Positions 1 to 12,309 of a DNA stretch of 64,000 bases are shown here, in pieces. Where the stretch lies: the NCBI GenBank assembly GCA_037013495.1, contig CM072810.1, forward strand, positions 83,684,449 to 83,748,448. Direction: 5' to 3'. The notes under the pieces were generated by a model. It was not told where the DNA came from and searched no databases. It saw only the letters and a list, made by a program, of their open reading frames with translations. Source of the stretch: Hippophae tibetana. Its lineage: Eukaryota > Streptophyta > Magnoliopsida > Rosales > Elaeagnaceae. Made by a program: the position numbers and the translations under genes. Position 1 is the first letter of the stretch; every line of letters begins with the position of its first letter.

Positions 1-2824
1 TAGATTTTCACTTAACTTAATTTATTAACTTAATTAACCTAGATTTTCACTTAACTTAATTAACTTAATTAACTTAATTTTAATAGCATGAAAAGTAAAG
101 ATCTAAGGGAGTTTTGTCTAGGAGATTAGTTCTTGGAAGCCTTTGTTTCACTAGTCTTTCCTAGAAACGTTGCTCTCTCTAAGATGATGATTTTTAAGGA
201 GGCTTTGCCCCACCATTCTTTTATGTGACAACTCTTGGTTAATAATAATTATGTTATTTAACTTAGAAATTATAATAAAAAATAAACAAATTCGGAAGTT
301 ATCTCCAAAATTTCAAAGTTTTTAATTACAATTTGTGATAAAAAAGAGTTATTTTCTTTGTTAGATCTAGGTACAATTATATTTTGATGTCTTAATTATT
401 TGACTTGTACCTAGAAGTAGGTTATCTAACACCCATAATCATGTCCCTAATTTTAAGTAAATAAAATTTTGAAAATCCATAGGGCACTTAAAAAGTATAG
501 GTAGACAAACTTGTCCTACTTGTAGAGTTGATTAACTCAATGATTTGAAGACATTGAGTTTACTTAAAATGAAATCCCTAAAGTTATGTCTTGCTAAGAC
601 GTTAAACTAAGCACTAGATGGGAGTCAACCCATCATTTTAGGTAAAACAAATTTTATTTATTTAATTTCTTTTGTTTTAGTTTAATTTCATATGAATAAT
701 CCTAGAATTGTTAAAACTAAAAATATGTGTTCAAATGTTAGAAGTTCACAATGATTTGTCTGATAAATATGATACTACACCTGCATCTCTCCACCACTAC
801 TTGCATATTCTTAGGAAATATGTAACTTTTCTTCAATTTTCTCTTTATCTTTAATTTACCTTTGTTACATTGATAACAATGTAATTCTAGGTTAGGAGTG
901 GTGAAACTTTACCATGCTTAATTTCAAAAACTTTAATAATTTTAAAATTTTTATGTTCACATTTTCATTTTTATTGTATTTACTTTTATTTATGTGATTT
1001 AGTAATTTTTAGAATGTTAGGCATAACTTTTTAAAAATATTTCTCACTAAAATTTATCATTTCTTTAAATCAACTTTAAGTAAATAGTTAAGTTTTTTGC
1101 ATTGTTAGATTAATTTTTGAAAACATATGAGGGAGTATATGGTAATTAGTTAGTTTTTATCATGATTACATTTTCTTGATAAGATGTGGAAATTATTTAA
1201 AACCCAAAATCAGTGTTTAGAAATCAAATAGTGTAGACTATCTTTATGAGATATAATTCGAGCCAATTTTCTTTATTCTAAGTGAAATATATTTTTTCTA
1301 CTCCAAACACATTTCTTGTTTCTTCAAATTTTTAGATTATCTTTATAGGTATTAACATTGAATGTATAAGTTTTCTCATCTTAATAGAGTATTGCATATT
1401 TATTTTTCATTTTCTTAGATTTAATGATTTAAGTAGAAATTGATAGTATATGTCTTTATCTTATCCATGTTTAACTTTTAACAAAAAGAGACATATTTGG
1501 GGTAACCTAAACCAAAATCAAACAGAAAAATCACAAAATTAACAAATCACCAAAATCGTACAAAAATGTACAATTTTTTCATGGGTCCACTCTAGGGGTG
1601 TCCATGGTCTGGTTCGGTCCGGTTTTTCTTAAAAAAACTTTAACCAAACCGGACCGTTCATATTACTCGGACCGGACCGTTTGAAACGATTTTAAAAAAT
1701 AAAAACCAGACCGGACCGTTTGATTTATAAAACGGTTTGGTCCGGTTTGGTTCTCGGTTTGATCCGATTTTTTTATAATTTAATGAAAAATAATGTAAAT
1801 TTTTTAATATATTATTAAACCGGTCCGGTCCAGTTCGAACAATTTAAAAGTAGTACAAACCGGATCATTTGATTAGTAAAACCGTTCGATTTGGTCCGAT
1901 CCGGTCCGGTTCGGTTTATGGACACCCCTAGTCCACTCTAAAAAAATGTTGAAAAATATCTTTAAAAAAATATAAAGATAAAGAATATATAGTATAATGT
2001 ACATACTATCACCCATAAAGCATATAAAGTTGTGAGAAAATGCTAATTACAAAAGAAAGTTATAGGCAGTAAATCCCTAAAAAGTCATTGCACTGTCTTC
2101 ATTTCTAAAAGGCATATATCTTGAAAGTTTTTTCTTAATGAGTTGGATTGATGTATGAAAATAATATATATGATATCTTTATAATTTATACATTCGATTC
2201 CTTTCATGAGATCGAAGTTATGCACTATTTTTGAGCCTTTCTTCTTTTATAATCTACATAAACTTTATTTGCATATGTCTTAGTATGAGTGCTTGAACCC
2301 ACAAGATTTAGTGTTTTTAAGAGTATTGATTTATGATGAATAGAGTCGAAGAAAATTCGAATTTCTAACACTGAAATTGAGTAAATTTAAATTGAAACAT
2401 TTTTATATAAAATATGAAAATTATTTTTAACTAATTATTATAATAAATCATGAATGTTTAGGAAGTTGAAATAATCTCTGCTTAAGATTTTAACAATGAA
2501 ATTTAAAAAATATTATAAGTATGATATATTTTTGTATTTCATTTCTTTATTTTATTTTAGTTTTTTTCCTTTATTTTAAATTTTAGTTAACTTCTTATTT
2601 TATTTGTTTTATTTTGTTTTCATTTTTTGTTAATGTTTGTGAGTATCATTACTGACAACCCTCATGAGACTTAAACTCATCCATTATGGCAACCTAGGGG
2701 TTTAAAGGCTTGCTGCATACACTAAATGCAACTATGTCAATTCAGGAAGTGATTTAGGATAGTTTAATTTTTAGTTTTTATCGCTCTCTTACTTAGGGAC
2801 TAGCAAGAAATTGGTTGAGGGTTG
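1..2824 (+). mobile_element. Family L (LARD-like) element copy A, 3' part of internal domain
   Basis: Non-coding internal DNA of an LTR retrotransposon, cut by the window start. It follows the same order as the internal domain of the intact copy at 36880-44315: an aacttaatt-type repeat (1-85), a paired stem-loop region (about 110-235), the palindrome gatgggagtcaacccatc (about 618-640), the palindrome TTACATTG/CAATGTAA (865-884), and the block ending in ggttgagggttg just before the LTR at 2825. No gag or pol frame is present, as in the intact copy. It is clearly older, with many substitutions and indels and an inserted MITE at 1593-1930. Assignment to the same family is secure from colinearity. 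Confidence 0.85.
1593..1930. mobile_element. hAT-type MITE
   Basis: A 338-bp element with terminal inverted repeats beginning TAGGGGTGTCCAT and ending ATGGACACCCCTA. It is flanked by the 8-bp direct repeat gtccactc (1585-1592 and 1931-1938). An 8-bp duplication is the hallmark of hAT transposases. The interior is built of ccggt/accgg-rich inverted motifs and has no reading frame, so it must be moved in trans. The intact family L copy has the matching unoccupied site near 41455-41475 (gggttgactc), which confirms a later insertion into copy A. Confidence 0.92.
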
Positions 2825-3494
2825 TGATGAGTGGTTGAAAAATACTAAAATTACCATGATTTAATGTACTTTAGTTGATTAAGTAGATTCATATTTGTAT
2901 GATTTTATCATTTTTTTATATAAATCTCTCTTTTTGGAATCAAGGGTATTTTTATTGTTTTCAGGTATTTTCATTCCAAAATAAACTTAAAGACATGAAG
3001 AAAAATATGGGGGGGGTTCCACTATTCTAACTCAGATCGGATAATTAAACCCTAAAATCTAATTTTCACATTTAAGTTTATAATGAAAAATAATATATAT
3101 TTTTCTAACATCCTTAATATAAAATCTTAAATAAAACAAAATCAATTTATTTTATAGAAATGTTTTACGTTTTTAATATTTTGCAAGCATAACAACGTTA
3201 CTATTATATCATATTTATAAACAGCTAGCCATGTTAAATTTGATCGTAGAAAAATTAAATATAACATATAACAATAAAACATAAAAATATATGTAAAAAA
3301 TTCATTTTAAAATTATACCTAAAAAGAATTCTTACAAAACTTTGATGTTAATTCTGTTTCTAGAAAACCTCCAAACAGATTTGCATTTATGTTTATTGAA
3401 TAAAAAACTAGAAATTTACAAAAGAAAAATTAGTTCTTCTAAACAAGAGAACTTTTAAACTAAAATAACTAAGAACGCTTAAGAAAGGAAAAGC

Positions 3495-3530
<36 letters not shown>

Positions 3531-4158
3531 TGAGAAATGTGATATTTGAGGGATTTTCAAGGATTATGAGAGATTATTTTTACAATGGGGGAGTGGGTCC
3601 TTTAATAGGTGAGTAAAAGGCTAAAAAATGAAAAATATCTAGAAATTGGGTGTTGGATGTGTTTTGGACAGGCTAGCACCTATGTGGGTAGAGATGCATG
3701 CGGTTAGGCGCAAATGGCAGTGTGGATCATGACTGGACAGGCTCTGGTGCAAGGAGATGGGCGCATATAGGGATGTGGATCTCGACGTTACATGTGTGCG
3801 GCTATTCGCAGGATAGGCTGGGTATGCCCGTGATTGGGCAAATTTTTCCACTTTTCCACTTTTCCATTTTTCCATTTTTCCATTTTTTTGTTTACTTTTC
3901 CTCATTTGTTTTCTTATTTATTTGTATAATAAATGAATACTAAACTTTAAATATTATGATGTATTTCTTTTAGTATTTTTCTTTGAGTCTTTAAATTATT
4001 TCTTTAAAGCAAAAATACTTGAAACATAATATAAATACTTGTGATTCCGAAAATACAAATTTCTATAAAATATGATAAAATCATACAAATATAAATATAT
4101 TCATTAAATTAAAGTACATTAAATCATGGTAATTTTAATGTTTTTTAAGCACTCATCA
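2825..4158. mobile_element. Family L copy A: U3 start joined to inverted LTR
   Basis: The LTR begins with tgatgag at 2825, directly after the internal domain, and runs forward about 185 bp. Near 3005-3018, at a run of G, it switches to the reverse complement of an LTR. That inverted part continues to 4158 and ends in gcactcatca, the U3 terminus read backwards. The right border of the element is therefore a U3 end rather than a U5 end. The inverted part includes a degenerate GC-richer block (about 3660-3840) where other copies carry their variable cassette. Short reading frames here are chance. Confidence 0.75.
3499..3526. repeat. (GA)14 microsatellite
   Basis: Uninterrupted GA dinucleotides within the inverted LTR of copy A. 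In other copies the equivalent place is a CT-rich leader (ctctcttctttctttctctc), so the microsatellite probably expanded from it. Confidence 0.95.
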
Positions 4159-4325
4159 ATTATTAATACTAATGTAATTACATATGAATGGATTATGGAT
4201 CACATGGAAAAATAGTAGAATAATGAAAAAGTAGGGTTTCCAAGGGAAAGAGTGACATTATCAATAACAAAGTCAATTTCCTAAAAATAGTGGGATGGGT
4301 GTAAAAGGTAGACTGCCCCATATGG

Positions 4326-4850
4326 TTGTCAAATTTTGTGCTAGCGAATAAAGCTAAAGGTGATCACTGCATATGTGTGTATTTTACTAATGTTAACATT
4401 GCTACCCCTAAGAATTGCTTTCCTCTACCAAACATTGATCAACTAGTAGATTCCAATATGAGATTCAAAGTAATGAGTTTTATGGATGCATGCTCGAGTT
4501 ACCATCAAATCTAAATGCACCCAAGGGATGAGAAGAAGACAACATTCATCACGGAGGAAGGAACTTTTTCGTACACAAGATTGCTTTTTGGATAAAAAAT
4601 ATAGGTGCAATTTATCAAAGACTGGTCAATAGAATGTTCGAGAAGCAGAAAGAGAGGAATATGGAAGTATATGTGGAAGGCATGATGGTCAAAACAAAAT
4701 CCATAACATATCATCTTTCTAACCTTGAAGAGGTTTTCACCATCATAAGGCCCAATGAAATGTGTCTCAACCTTAACAAGTGCATTTTTGGGGTGACATC
4801 TAGCAAATTCCTAAGGATACCTAATATCTTCCCAAGGAATTGAGGCGAAT
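4326..4850 (+). pseudogene. gypsy reverse transcriptase remnant
   Basis: Broken RT domain that once copied the element RNA into DNA. Visible in order: a VYFTNVNIATPKN block (family form VDFTDLNKACPKD), FPLPNIDQLVD, FMDACSSYHQI (family FMDAYSGYNQI), a stop at about 4513, THFITEEGT-like text, IYQRLVNRMF, then MEVYVEGMMVK where the family has the catalytic YVDDM motif. Both aspartates are therefore gone. LNLNKCIFGV and the start of GIEANP follow with frame changes. It is non-functional from stops, frameshifts and loss of the active site. The PLPRIDQLVD-type signature points to the Tat/Athila side of gypsy. Confidence 0.85.
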
Positions 4851-5439
4851 CCTAATAAGATTATAGCCCTTATCAATATTAAGGGTCCATGGTGCATTAA
4901 AGAGGTGCAAAAATTAAATGGGCGAATAGTTGCATTAAGCCATTTTGTCTCCAAATGCACGTAAAAATGTTTACCCTTCTTTCAACTTATAAAGAAAAAA
5001 AAGATTATTTCTGGAGTGAAAAGTGTGAGAATTCTTTTCAATCCGTCAAAGAATACTTAGGGGAACTTGGAATCCTAATAAGTTAGTATTTTTCTTGTGG
5101 TAGATAGAGTGGAAAGATAACAATCGGTGTACTACATGAGCCATCCTTTGACCAGAGCACAACAAAGGTACACCTATATAGATAAAGCAACATTCAGCAT
5201 AAGGATAGCCTCAGAAAGCTAAGACATTATTTCGATGCTCACAAGATAGTTTTCTTGACATTTCACCCTCTAAAGAATATTATACGTAAATTAGAACAAT
5301 CAAGTTTCCTCTCTCAAACATCCATTAAGTTGAGCAAATTTGAGATATAGTACAAGCTAGAATAAGCTATCAAAGGACAAGCTCTAAACTAGTTTCTTGC
5401 AGAATGGATAGAGAATAAGCTCACAAATTGACGAGGCAT

Positions 5440-5700
5440 TCACCTGAGGATGTGGCATTTGTAGAAGTACCTATTCCTGACTTGTGGAAAGTATATGTAT
5501 ATGGGGATTGTAATTCAAAAGGTTTAGGAGTAGGAATAACTATATTCACCCCCATAGGTGGATTAATAAATAGTGTATTTGAATTATTTTCCCAGCCATA
5601 AACAATGCAACGGAGTATGAAGTGCTTTTATTGGCATCCCATCAATTATGGTCACTAGAAGAAAATAAAGTATTGATACATAAGGTTCATGCCTAACGGT
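5440..5700 (+). pseudogene. gypsy RNase H remnant
   Basis: A stretch reading LWKVYVYGDCNSKGLGVGI matches the start of retrotransposon RNase H (family form LYVDGSSNSKGSGAGI). The first catalytic aspartate position reads Y in VYGD. It continues as TIFTPIGGLIN and breaks up in stops near 5600. The domain would remove the RNA strand during reverse transcription. It follows the RT remnant in the expected order. Confidence 0.65.
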
Positions 5701-6099
5701 TAACCAGGTAAATGACACCTCTAAAGTTAAGGAGGAAAGAATGAAGAAATACTTAGAGTAAAAAAACCAAGAAATATCTACCTTTGAAGTATGTGAGATC
5801 ATACAAGTACCATAGGGAGGGAACACACATGTTGATGCACCCGCTAGTTTGGTAGTAGTGATAAAAAAAATAAAGAGAGTGATCCCTATATCATGCCTAA
5901 TAAGCATTAGCATCGTATAGGATCCTAAGACTTTGACTCCACCTAAACTTACCAACGTTAGTACTAATTCCTCATGGATAAAGTCATATTTAGAGTACCT
6001 TATTCAAGAGATCCTATCTACGAATAAAGAAGAATCATGAAAACTTACGACTAAGTCCAAGAATTACACCATTATTTGAAGCAACCCTTTACTAAAAAA

Positions 6100-7100
6100 A
6101 TTATGGTGGGTTATGGCTTAAGTGCTTACCTGATCAAGAAGCATAACTCTTATTGAGAGAGCTATATCAGGGATATTACGGTGCACATTTAGGCAAAAGT
6201 TTACTTTCATAAAGAATCATGCAATGAGTTTATTATTGACCTAGCTTAGAAAAGGACTGCATTGACCACACTTGAAAATGTGATAGATTCCAACAGAATG
6301 CCAATATACCCCACTTACCTACAAGTGAGATGAAAGCCATCATCAACTCTTGGCCCTTTCAAAAGTGGGATTTTGGACATAGTTGGCCTTTTACCTATCA
6401 TTCTGAGTCAAAAGAATTTATTTATTATGGCCACCAATTATTTCTCTAAATGGATAGAAGTTGAATCACTAGCAACAATACAAGAAAGTGATGTGTAAAA
6501 GTTCATTTGGCGTAACATAATATGTAGCTTTGGTCTACCATATAAATTAGTAACTAATAATGGACAGAAATTCACCACCCAAGATTTGTCATCTTTTTGT
6601 CATGAACTCAACATGAAGCTATCACATTCCACCCTATATTGGCCACAGGCCAATGGCCAAGCGGAGTCTTCAAATAAGATTGATAAATATCTTTTAAAAG
6701 TGACTAGAAGGAGCAAAGGAAAAATAGGTTGATGAATTACTAAGAATTTTATGGACCACTAGAATAGCCCTAGGGTTAGTAATAGGAGAGTTCTCGTTAT
6801 CCTTAGTCAATTTAATAGAAGATGTTATCCCCTTTGAAATACAATAATTTGCCTTAAGATTTGATATCTCTTAAGAAGATAATAATGATCTCTAGAGGGA
6901 GGACGTACTACTTGTGGAGGAAAAAAAAGAATGCCTTAATAAGGATAGAGGCAAAGAAAATGGAATGTTCAACAATCCTACAATAAATCTATCAAATCTA
7001 AAAATTTTAACATGGGACATTGGGTCTTGTATAAGGCTCTTAGGAATAATAAGAAATGAAAAGCAAAAATGATTTAATTAGAATAGCGATTAACTAAAGA
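6100..7100 (+). pseudogene. gypsy integrase remnant
   Basis: Translation across frames shows family landmarks: a degraded region around 6240-6300 where the zinc-binding fold would lie, GPFQKWDFGHSWPFT-like text at about 6350, ATNYFSKWIEVE at about 6430, a TNNGQKFTT match at about 6550 (family TDNGRQFTS, so the second catalytic D reads N), and PYWPQANGQAESSNK at about 6635-6675 with the catalytic glutamate region preserved. After 6720 come LWTTRIA and WVLYKA-like C-terminal pieces. Many stops and frameshifts rule out function. Integrase inserts the cDNA and makes 5-bp duplications. Confidence 0.8.
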
Positions 7101-7189
7101 AGTAATACTTTTGAATAGAACACCATGTATTTTGAATCAATTAATAAAGATCTTCAAGAAATTTGAATCAAGCATCCTCATGAATAAAA

Positions 7190-7905
7190 TAACATGATAA
7201 CTCCCCAAGTATGGTATAAGGAGGCCAAACGGTTCCCCCTACTTAGAATGTAGGTATAAGAGGCATATAGCGTAACCTCCTTTTTGGGTTGAATAAAATA
7301 AATGAAGAATTTACTTTTTGACTTATTTATGTCTCATGTCTTACAAATAAAATAATGTTGTAATCCCCAAGTATGAAGGGAGGAGGCAAAATAGTCCCCT
7401 GAAATGGGATACAGGTATAAAATACATATTACTCATCCTAGGAAAGGGTCATGAGTTCATAAATATGAAAATTCTCTTTGGGTTTAATAGGGTAAATGAA
7501 GAATTTACTTTCTAACTTATTTATGTCTTCTATCTCATAAATTAAATAATGTAATCACCCCCAAGTATGGAATGAGAATTCCAATTGGTGCCCTCGTTTG
7601 AGATGCAAGTATAAGAGGTAAATGGACTATCCTAAGAAAGGGCTATGAGTTCACAAATGTGAATCTCTTCATTGGGTTGAATAGAATAAGTGAATAATTT
7701 ACTTTTCGACTTATTCTTTTCGTCTATCTCGAGAATAAAATAATGTGATAACCCTTAAGTATAGAGTAAGAAGGCCAAATGTTCCTCCCCCCTAATTTGA
7801 GATGTCGGTATAATAGGCATATGGCCTATCCTAAGAAATGATCGTGAGTTCACAAATGTGAACCTCCTCTTTGGGTTAAGCAAAATAAGTGACAAATACT
7901 TACCT
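7190..7905 (+). repeat. Tandem repeat in gypsy 3' UTR, about 194 bp x 4
   Basis: Four degenerate units, each with a ccccaagtatg start (anchors at 7206, 7368, 7562 and 7756; spacings 162, 194 and 194), a gggttgaatagaataaatgaagaatttac block and a cttatttatgtctt block. The array lies directly downstream of the integrase C-terminus. Tandem arrays in the 3' UTR are a known habit of Tat/Ogre elements and a source of satellite DNA. Confidence 0.85.
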
Positions 7906-8825
7906 CAAGCAAGCGATGTTCATTCATATGCCAAATTGGGCCTTCATTAGATGGTTGAACAATCTTCTGAGTTGCCAACATGATAAAACAGGTCATCTTC
8001 TACCACTTATTTCCAAAAATACCTTTCCCAAATTAGGAAGGTGATTATCATGACATACCACATAGGGTACATCACTTTCATTATAGGATTTTTTAAGGTT
8101 TTGCATGATTTTCGTTAGGATATTTTTTATGCACCTCGAGGTGGCTCTCACTAGATAATCTTATAACATCATGCCTCATCTCTTCATAAACAATGAAAAT
8201 GTTTCCTCTTGAACATATTGAATGGGGTGATATCTAGTGTTTCTCACATTACACATGTCCATATCACTTAACAAAGGACTAACCACAATGGATATCATGT
8301 CTTGTTTAGTATTAACCTTATTATTTCCATTTGAGGTTTACATTGCACCCCATGTGTGGCAATATGAATCATCTTGTTCAACCATGGGAACATGTGGCTC
8401 TACCATGTTGGTTTTTTCCACAATAAATTTTGTAACGAGGTCAATGAGGGCCTAGCCCATTCTTCGACCTTTTTAGCCAAAGTATCCCTCCCCAAGACAA
8501 AGTTGGAAGTGGCCTTCAACTATTGGGTATGATCCATCAGGGTTTCAGTCTTGTGTGCATAGGCATGGTATGCTATGTTGGAAATTTCTTCCTTCCTTAT
8601 AAAAGGAACAACCTACAAAGAAAGCATGGTTCAAATTATACAAGTATGAGAAAATAAATCTAAGCATACAAATACAAATACCTCTAACATACGACTAGAA
8701 GCCATCTTACCATGAAATAGCCCATGCTCTTTGATAGCTACTTGAATGAGAGCTCAGTCTAACTCACACCAAAAGTGGTTATAAATGTCGAGGAGTACCT
8801 CCGGCTTCCCAAAAACCCCCTCTTA
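7905..8825 (-). pseudogene. Antisense coding remnant, downstream half
   Basis: Read on the minus strand from about 8825, the sequence gives protein-like text such as LLDIYNHFWCELD and IKEHGLFHGKMASSRMLE. A possible donor (gtatttg, about 8684) and acceptor (tttctttgtag, about 8613) follow, then IRKEEISNIAYHAYAHKT, LMDHTQ, ATSNFVLGRDTLAKKVEEWA. Stops are mostly single-base changes of Trp or Gln codons. I do not recognise the protein. Its place, antisense between pol and the 3' LTR, fits the additional antisense ORF described for Tat elements. Family membership is inference. Confidence 0.45.
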
Positions 8826-8828
8826 AAA

Positions 8829-10452
8829 GATGATTATGTGTCTAAAATTAGACCATTAAATATTTCACCTTACTTTATTACTTTTTAAAATTGAATTGTT
8901 ATAGATATAATTGCAAGTGAGGTACATTACCTTCAGAGGATTGAGAAAATTTAATTATTAATTAATAGTTTAAAATAAAATCTTAAAATATCACAAATAA
9001 AAAATGAGGATTTTTAAATGTTTTTTCAAAATAATTAAATAAAATAAAAGAATAAGAATGTAATAAAAGTAAAAAATTTAAAATGAATAAGAGAAACATG
9101 TGATTACGGGATTTTTCTTACTAATAAATTACAATTAAATTTATCATGTTATGATCCATTCAGTTTTTAAATCCTAAGTTTATTTAATAATATTAAGATT
9201 TCTTTTTTTCTTCTCGATTTTAATTTTAGGAATTTCAGTTTGCTTAAAATTTCCTACTTTTCTCTACATTACAATTGGCTAACAACTTGATTATTAATCA
9301 ACCTAACTCTTAAACAACCTAAAATTATAACTAATAGATTTAAAATATATTTTGCATTATAATAAAAATAATAATAATTAAATTATATAAAATTGATATC
9401 GTTAACAATTTCTAACTTAAGCATTTAATTCCACTTGTAATAAAAATTACAGCTAGTTACTTGAATTATAAAAATTAGCGATTTCATATTAAATTCAAAA
9501 TCTAACAATAAACAAAACTAGATATCAAATTAATTGACACCCAATTCAAGAAATAGCATGCCTTGACATTCAAACATGAAATTAAATGCATCAAGAAATT
9601 AATAATTGAAACTTTATTCATAATGATATAATTCATATATATTAAATCATAATTTAGGAATTGAAATTACCCATATTCATAATGAATTATTTAGTTAGTC
9701 ATAAAATTTAACACATACACAAAGATAACTAAACAATTCATAACCAAAATGAAAAATAAGATATAAGAATATTACTGTTTTTGAGAAATTGAAGCCAAAT
9801 TGATTGGATACACCAATCTCAAAATGTGTTCTTAAAGTTTTCTTAAAAATATTCTTCAAAATGCGCTAAGATAATTTTTCTAATTTTTCTTTCCATTTTT
9901 TCTGAAATCCTCTTATCATTTTTTTTAAAATGATATTTTATGTGTATTATATGAGTTTGATTTTGTGTTTTATGGTCAGACCATGTTTGGGCCGTCAAAT
10001 AGAGTCAAATGGATGTAGCATAGTATGCCACATGTCACCAAATAGGATATCGTGTGAACATTGATGACGTATCACTCGGCGAAGAGAGCTGACGGCTGAA
10101 TGATATGTCAATCGATTAGGGCTAAGGATTGATGCAAACGACATGTCGTTTGGAATGCCACTGAAGGAAATGATGCATTGGCTGGCATCATACGGTTAGC
10201 TTCACTTCAAAATGACACGTTTTTAGGTGCCTCTTTGCTAAGGACATCCATGTTTGTTCAAGTACATCCACATACAAAATAAAATAAATAAAACATTTCA
10301 AAAAATTTCAAAAAATTCCAAAAATTTTAAAACTCATATTTCCTCATAAAATATAAAATAAACCATTATTACACATGAGAATAAAAAAATAAGCTTATGT
10401 ATAGAGAAAATAATGATTAAAAATATGTATAAATTATCACTTATAAATAATC
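8829..10452 (-). mobile_element. LTR-like block, second family, copy 1
   Basis: AT-rich, no coding. It shares an ordered series of similar stretches with 13385-14890, for example cctacttttctctacattac / cctacattttcttttattg, then aacctaaaattataa / aatctaaaattatga, then gaattgaaactttattc / gaattgaaactaaaatt. The shared order, the lack of coding, and a G/C-richer patch (about 9970-10250) near its presumed U3 suggest a minus-strand LTR that split the antisense frame. It runs from tgattatg to aataatca. I found no convincing target duplication. Confidence 0.4.
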
Positions 10453-11470
10453 ACCAAAGTACTCTCCACTTAGATATTTTTTAGATGTACATCATCCACC
10501 CGATGTGTATCTGGCTGAATTACAAGAATAGGAGACGTCTCCACTTCACGAGGAGAAAAATACAATTTTCTTTTCTTAGAGGTCGATGGTTCTTCACAAG
10601 GTGATGGTTCTTTGTGAATCTTTTTAGGGAAGGAGGTTATACTAGATGGGGTGCCTTCATGATCACTAAGGTCCCTACCTCTCAGGGAGCTTTTTTAAGC
10701 TAGTTAGGGGAATATATTTCAATCAACTCATTAACCCCCATATTTACCACCAAATCATCAACTCCAATGTTAGTGAAATTCATACCTGCATGATAGAAAC
10801 AAGCAATAAGAATTAAAATGAGTAAAAGAACAAAAACATAAGTAACCTATGTATAAACCTGAAGGTCCAACGAGGTAGTTCTTCCATACTTAGAGGCCCT
10901 AAAACAAGGTTCTATGAGAATTCTCTTGTAGGTCATGTGTAAGGAATTTTGAAACTCAAGATGATGTACTTTTTCCTTATTGCCAAGTTCAAGATGAGAC
11001 CTCAAAGAAAAATGATTAAGATGTACACCTTACCCTCGCAAATCGGTTTCTTTTAATACAGTACATGGTGCATATCTCATATTCCTCTAGTTCCTAGTCA
11101 AGATCCATGACAACTACAACCAAACTTAGAAGCGTCCTCTAACAAGTGGGGTTGATTTGTGCCAAACTTAATTCATATGTGGATAAGAATTAAGCGATAA
11201 CTTAAGATATACAAAACCTTAAGCCTACTCGTTAGGCTTTCTTGTGTAGTATATACCATGATTTAGATAGGTCATCTATCTCAAGGAGATGCTATGGGAT
11301 TATAGCTATACCTACCCGAGGTGGAAATGAATATGCCCTCTTAAAGTCATACATGTCCTCCATGGTCAGCCTACTTGGTAGTTTTTGAATTTTCTTACCT
11401 GGGGTTTTTTCGAAGGTTTCCACAGTATGTTGACTAAGTACATTCGTTTTCCCTTAGATCTTTTGATGTA
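10453..11470 (-). pseudogene. Antisense coding remnant, upstream half
   Basis: Minus-strand translation from about 11400 gives KIQKLPSRLTMEDMYDFK, AYSFPPRVGIAIIP, HLLEIDDLSKSWYILHKKA, YELSLAQINPTC, EEYEICTMYCIKRNRFARV, interrupted by stops that mostly fit Trp, Arg or Gln codons changed by one base. Toward 10500 the frame dissolves into a Lys/Pro-rich tail. The protein is not recognised. It looks like the upstream half of the same antisense gene as 7905-8825, separated by the LTR-like block. Coding origin is inferred from the long text recoverable in one frame. Confidence 0.4.
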
Positions 11471-11929
11471 CAGTGATATGGTAGGGTGTATAGAACCTGA
11501 GGTAGAAGCGCTCAATAGATCTTGAACCAGAGTGCTAGTGGATGTTAGAACTTGAACTCGACTGGTAATGGGTTCAATATGAATCGAGATAGTTTCACAA
11601 GATGTTTGACCTACCTCTACGGAAGTTCCATAATGCTTTCTTCAAAACCATGTGGTTCCTTGCACATGGACCCTATCACTTGGACTTGGGTGGAAACGAA
11701 GAGTATCAATAACCCATCCTATGTTATGGGTTCTCTTACAATACTTCCCAACAACATTCATTCTACCATCTGAGAACCGGGGGATGGATATCCTCAATTA
11801 TTGGGGTGGAGGTAGACTTAGGTGGAACCATAGTGAGATTGGAACTAGATTGCTCAGTTATAGATAAAAACAATTATGAAAATTAAAAATGAGGCAAAGC
11901 AAAGCAGCTGAAGATGTAACGAACTGAAT

Positions 11930-12240
11930 TTCCTCAAGCATGGTCTAGGATTCCTTAAAAATGGTTTGAATTTTCTCAAGCGCAGACTAAATTGCTCAAG
12001 CGTGGGCTAGAATTCTTCAAACGGAAAAAATTTCTCTGAAGGAAGATTTAGAAGTTTGAAGCTCTTGTTGGAAATGAATTCAAAAGGGAGGCTAGGGCTC
12101 TTAATACACTAGGTAAGAGATCTAAATTACCCAGAGGAAGCTGAAAGGATTATAACCTCAGAAATTTGAAAGGTTTACACCCTCAATAGAAGTTGAAGGT
12201 TTGCCTCTCAGAAGTTGAAAAGATTTCAACCCCAAAATTG
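11930..12240 (+). repeat. Short degenerate tandem repeats
   Basis: Two motifs recur: ctcaagcgtgggctagaatt-like units (near 11933, 11976 and 11995), and gaagttgaaaggttt/acctcag-like units of roughly 25-28 bp between 12140 and 12236. They lie just before the presumed 3' LTR. No coding seen. Confidence 0.45.
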
Positions 12241-12309
12241 GAATTATAACTGCATGTAGAATCAACATGGCCTTATAATAATATAATTCTTTCATCTTGC
12301 TTCAAGATA

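Noticed and set aside
3639-3943. Open frames on both strands near 3.7 kb
   Set aside because: They lie in the inverted LTR of copy A at the position of the GC-rich cassette. No motifs.
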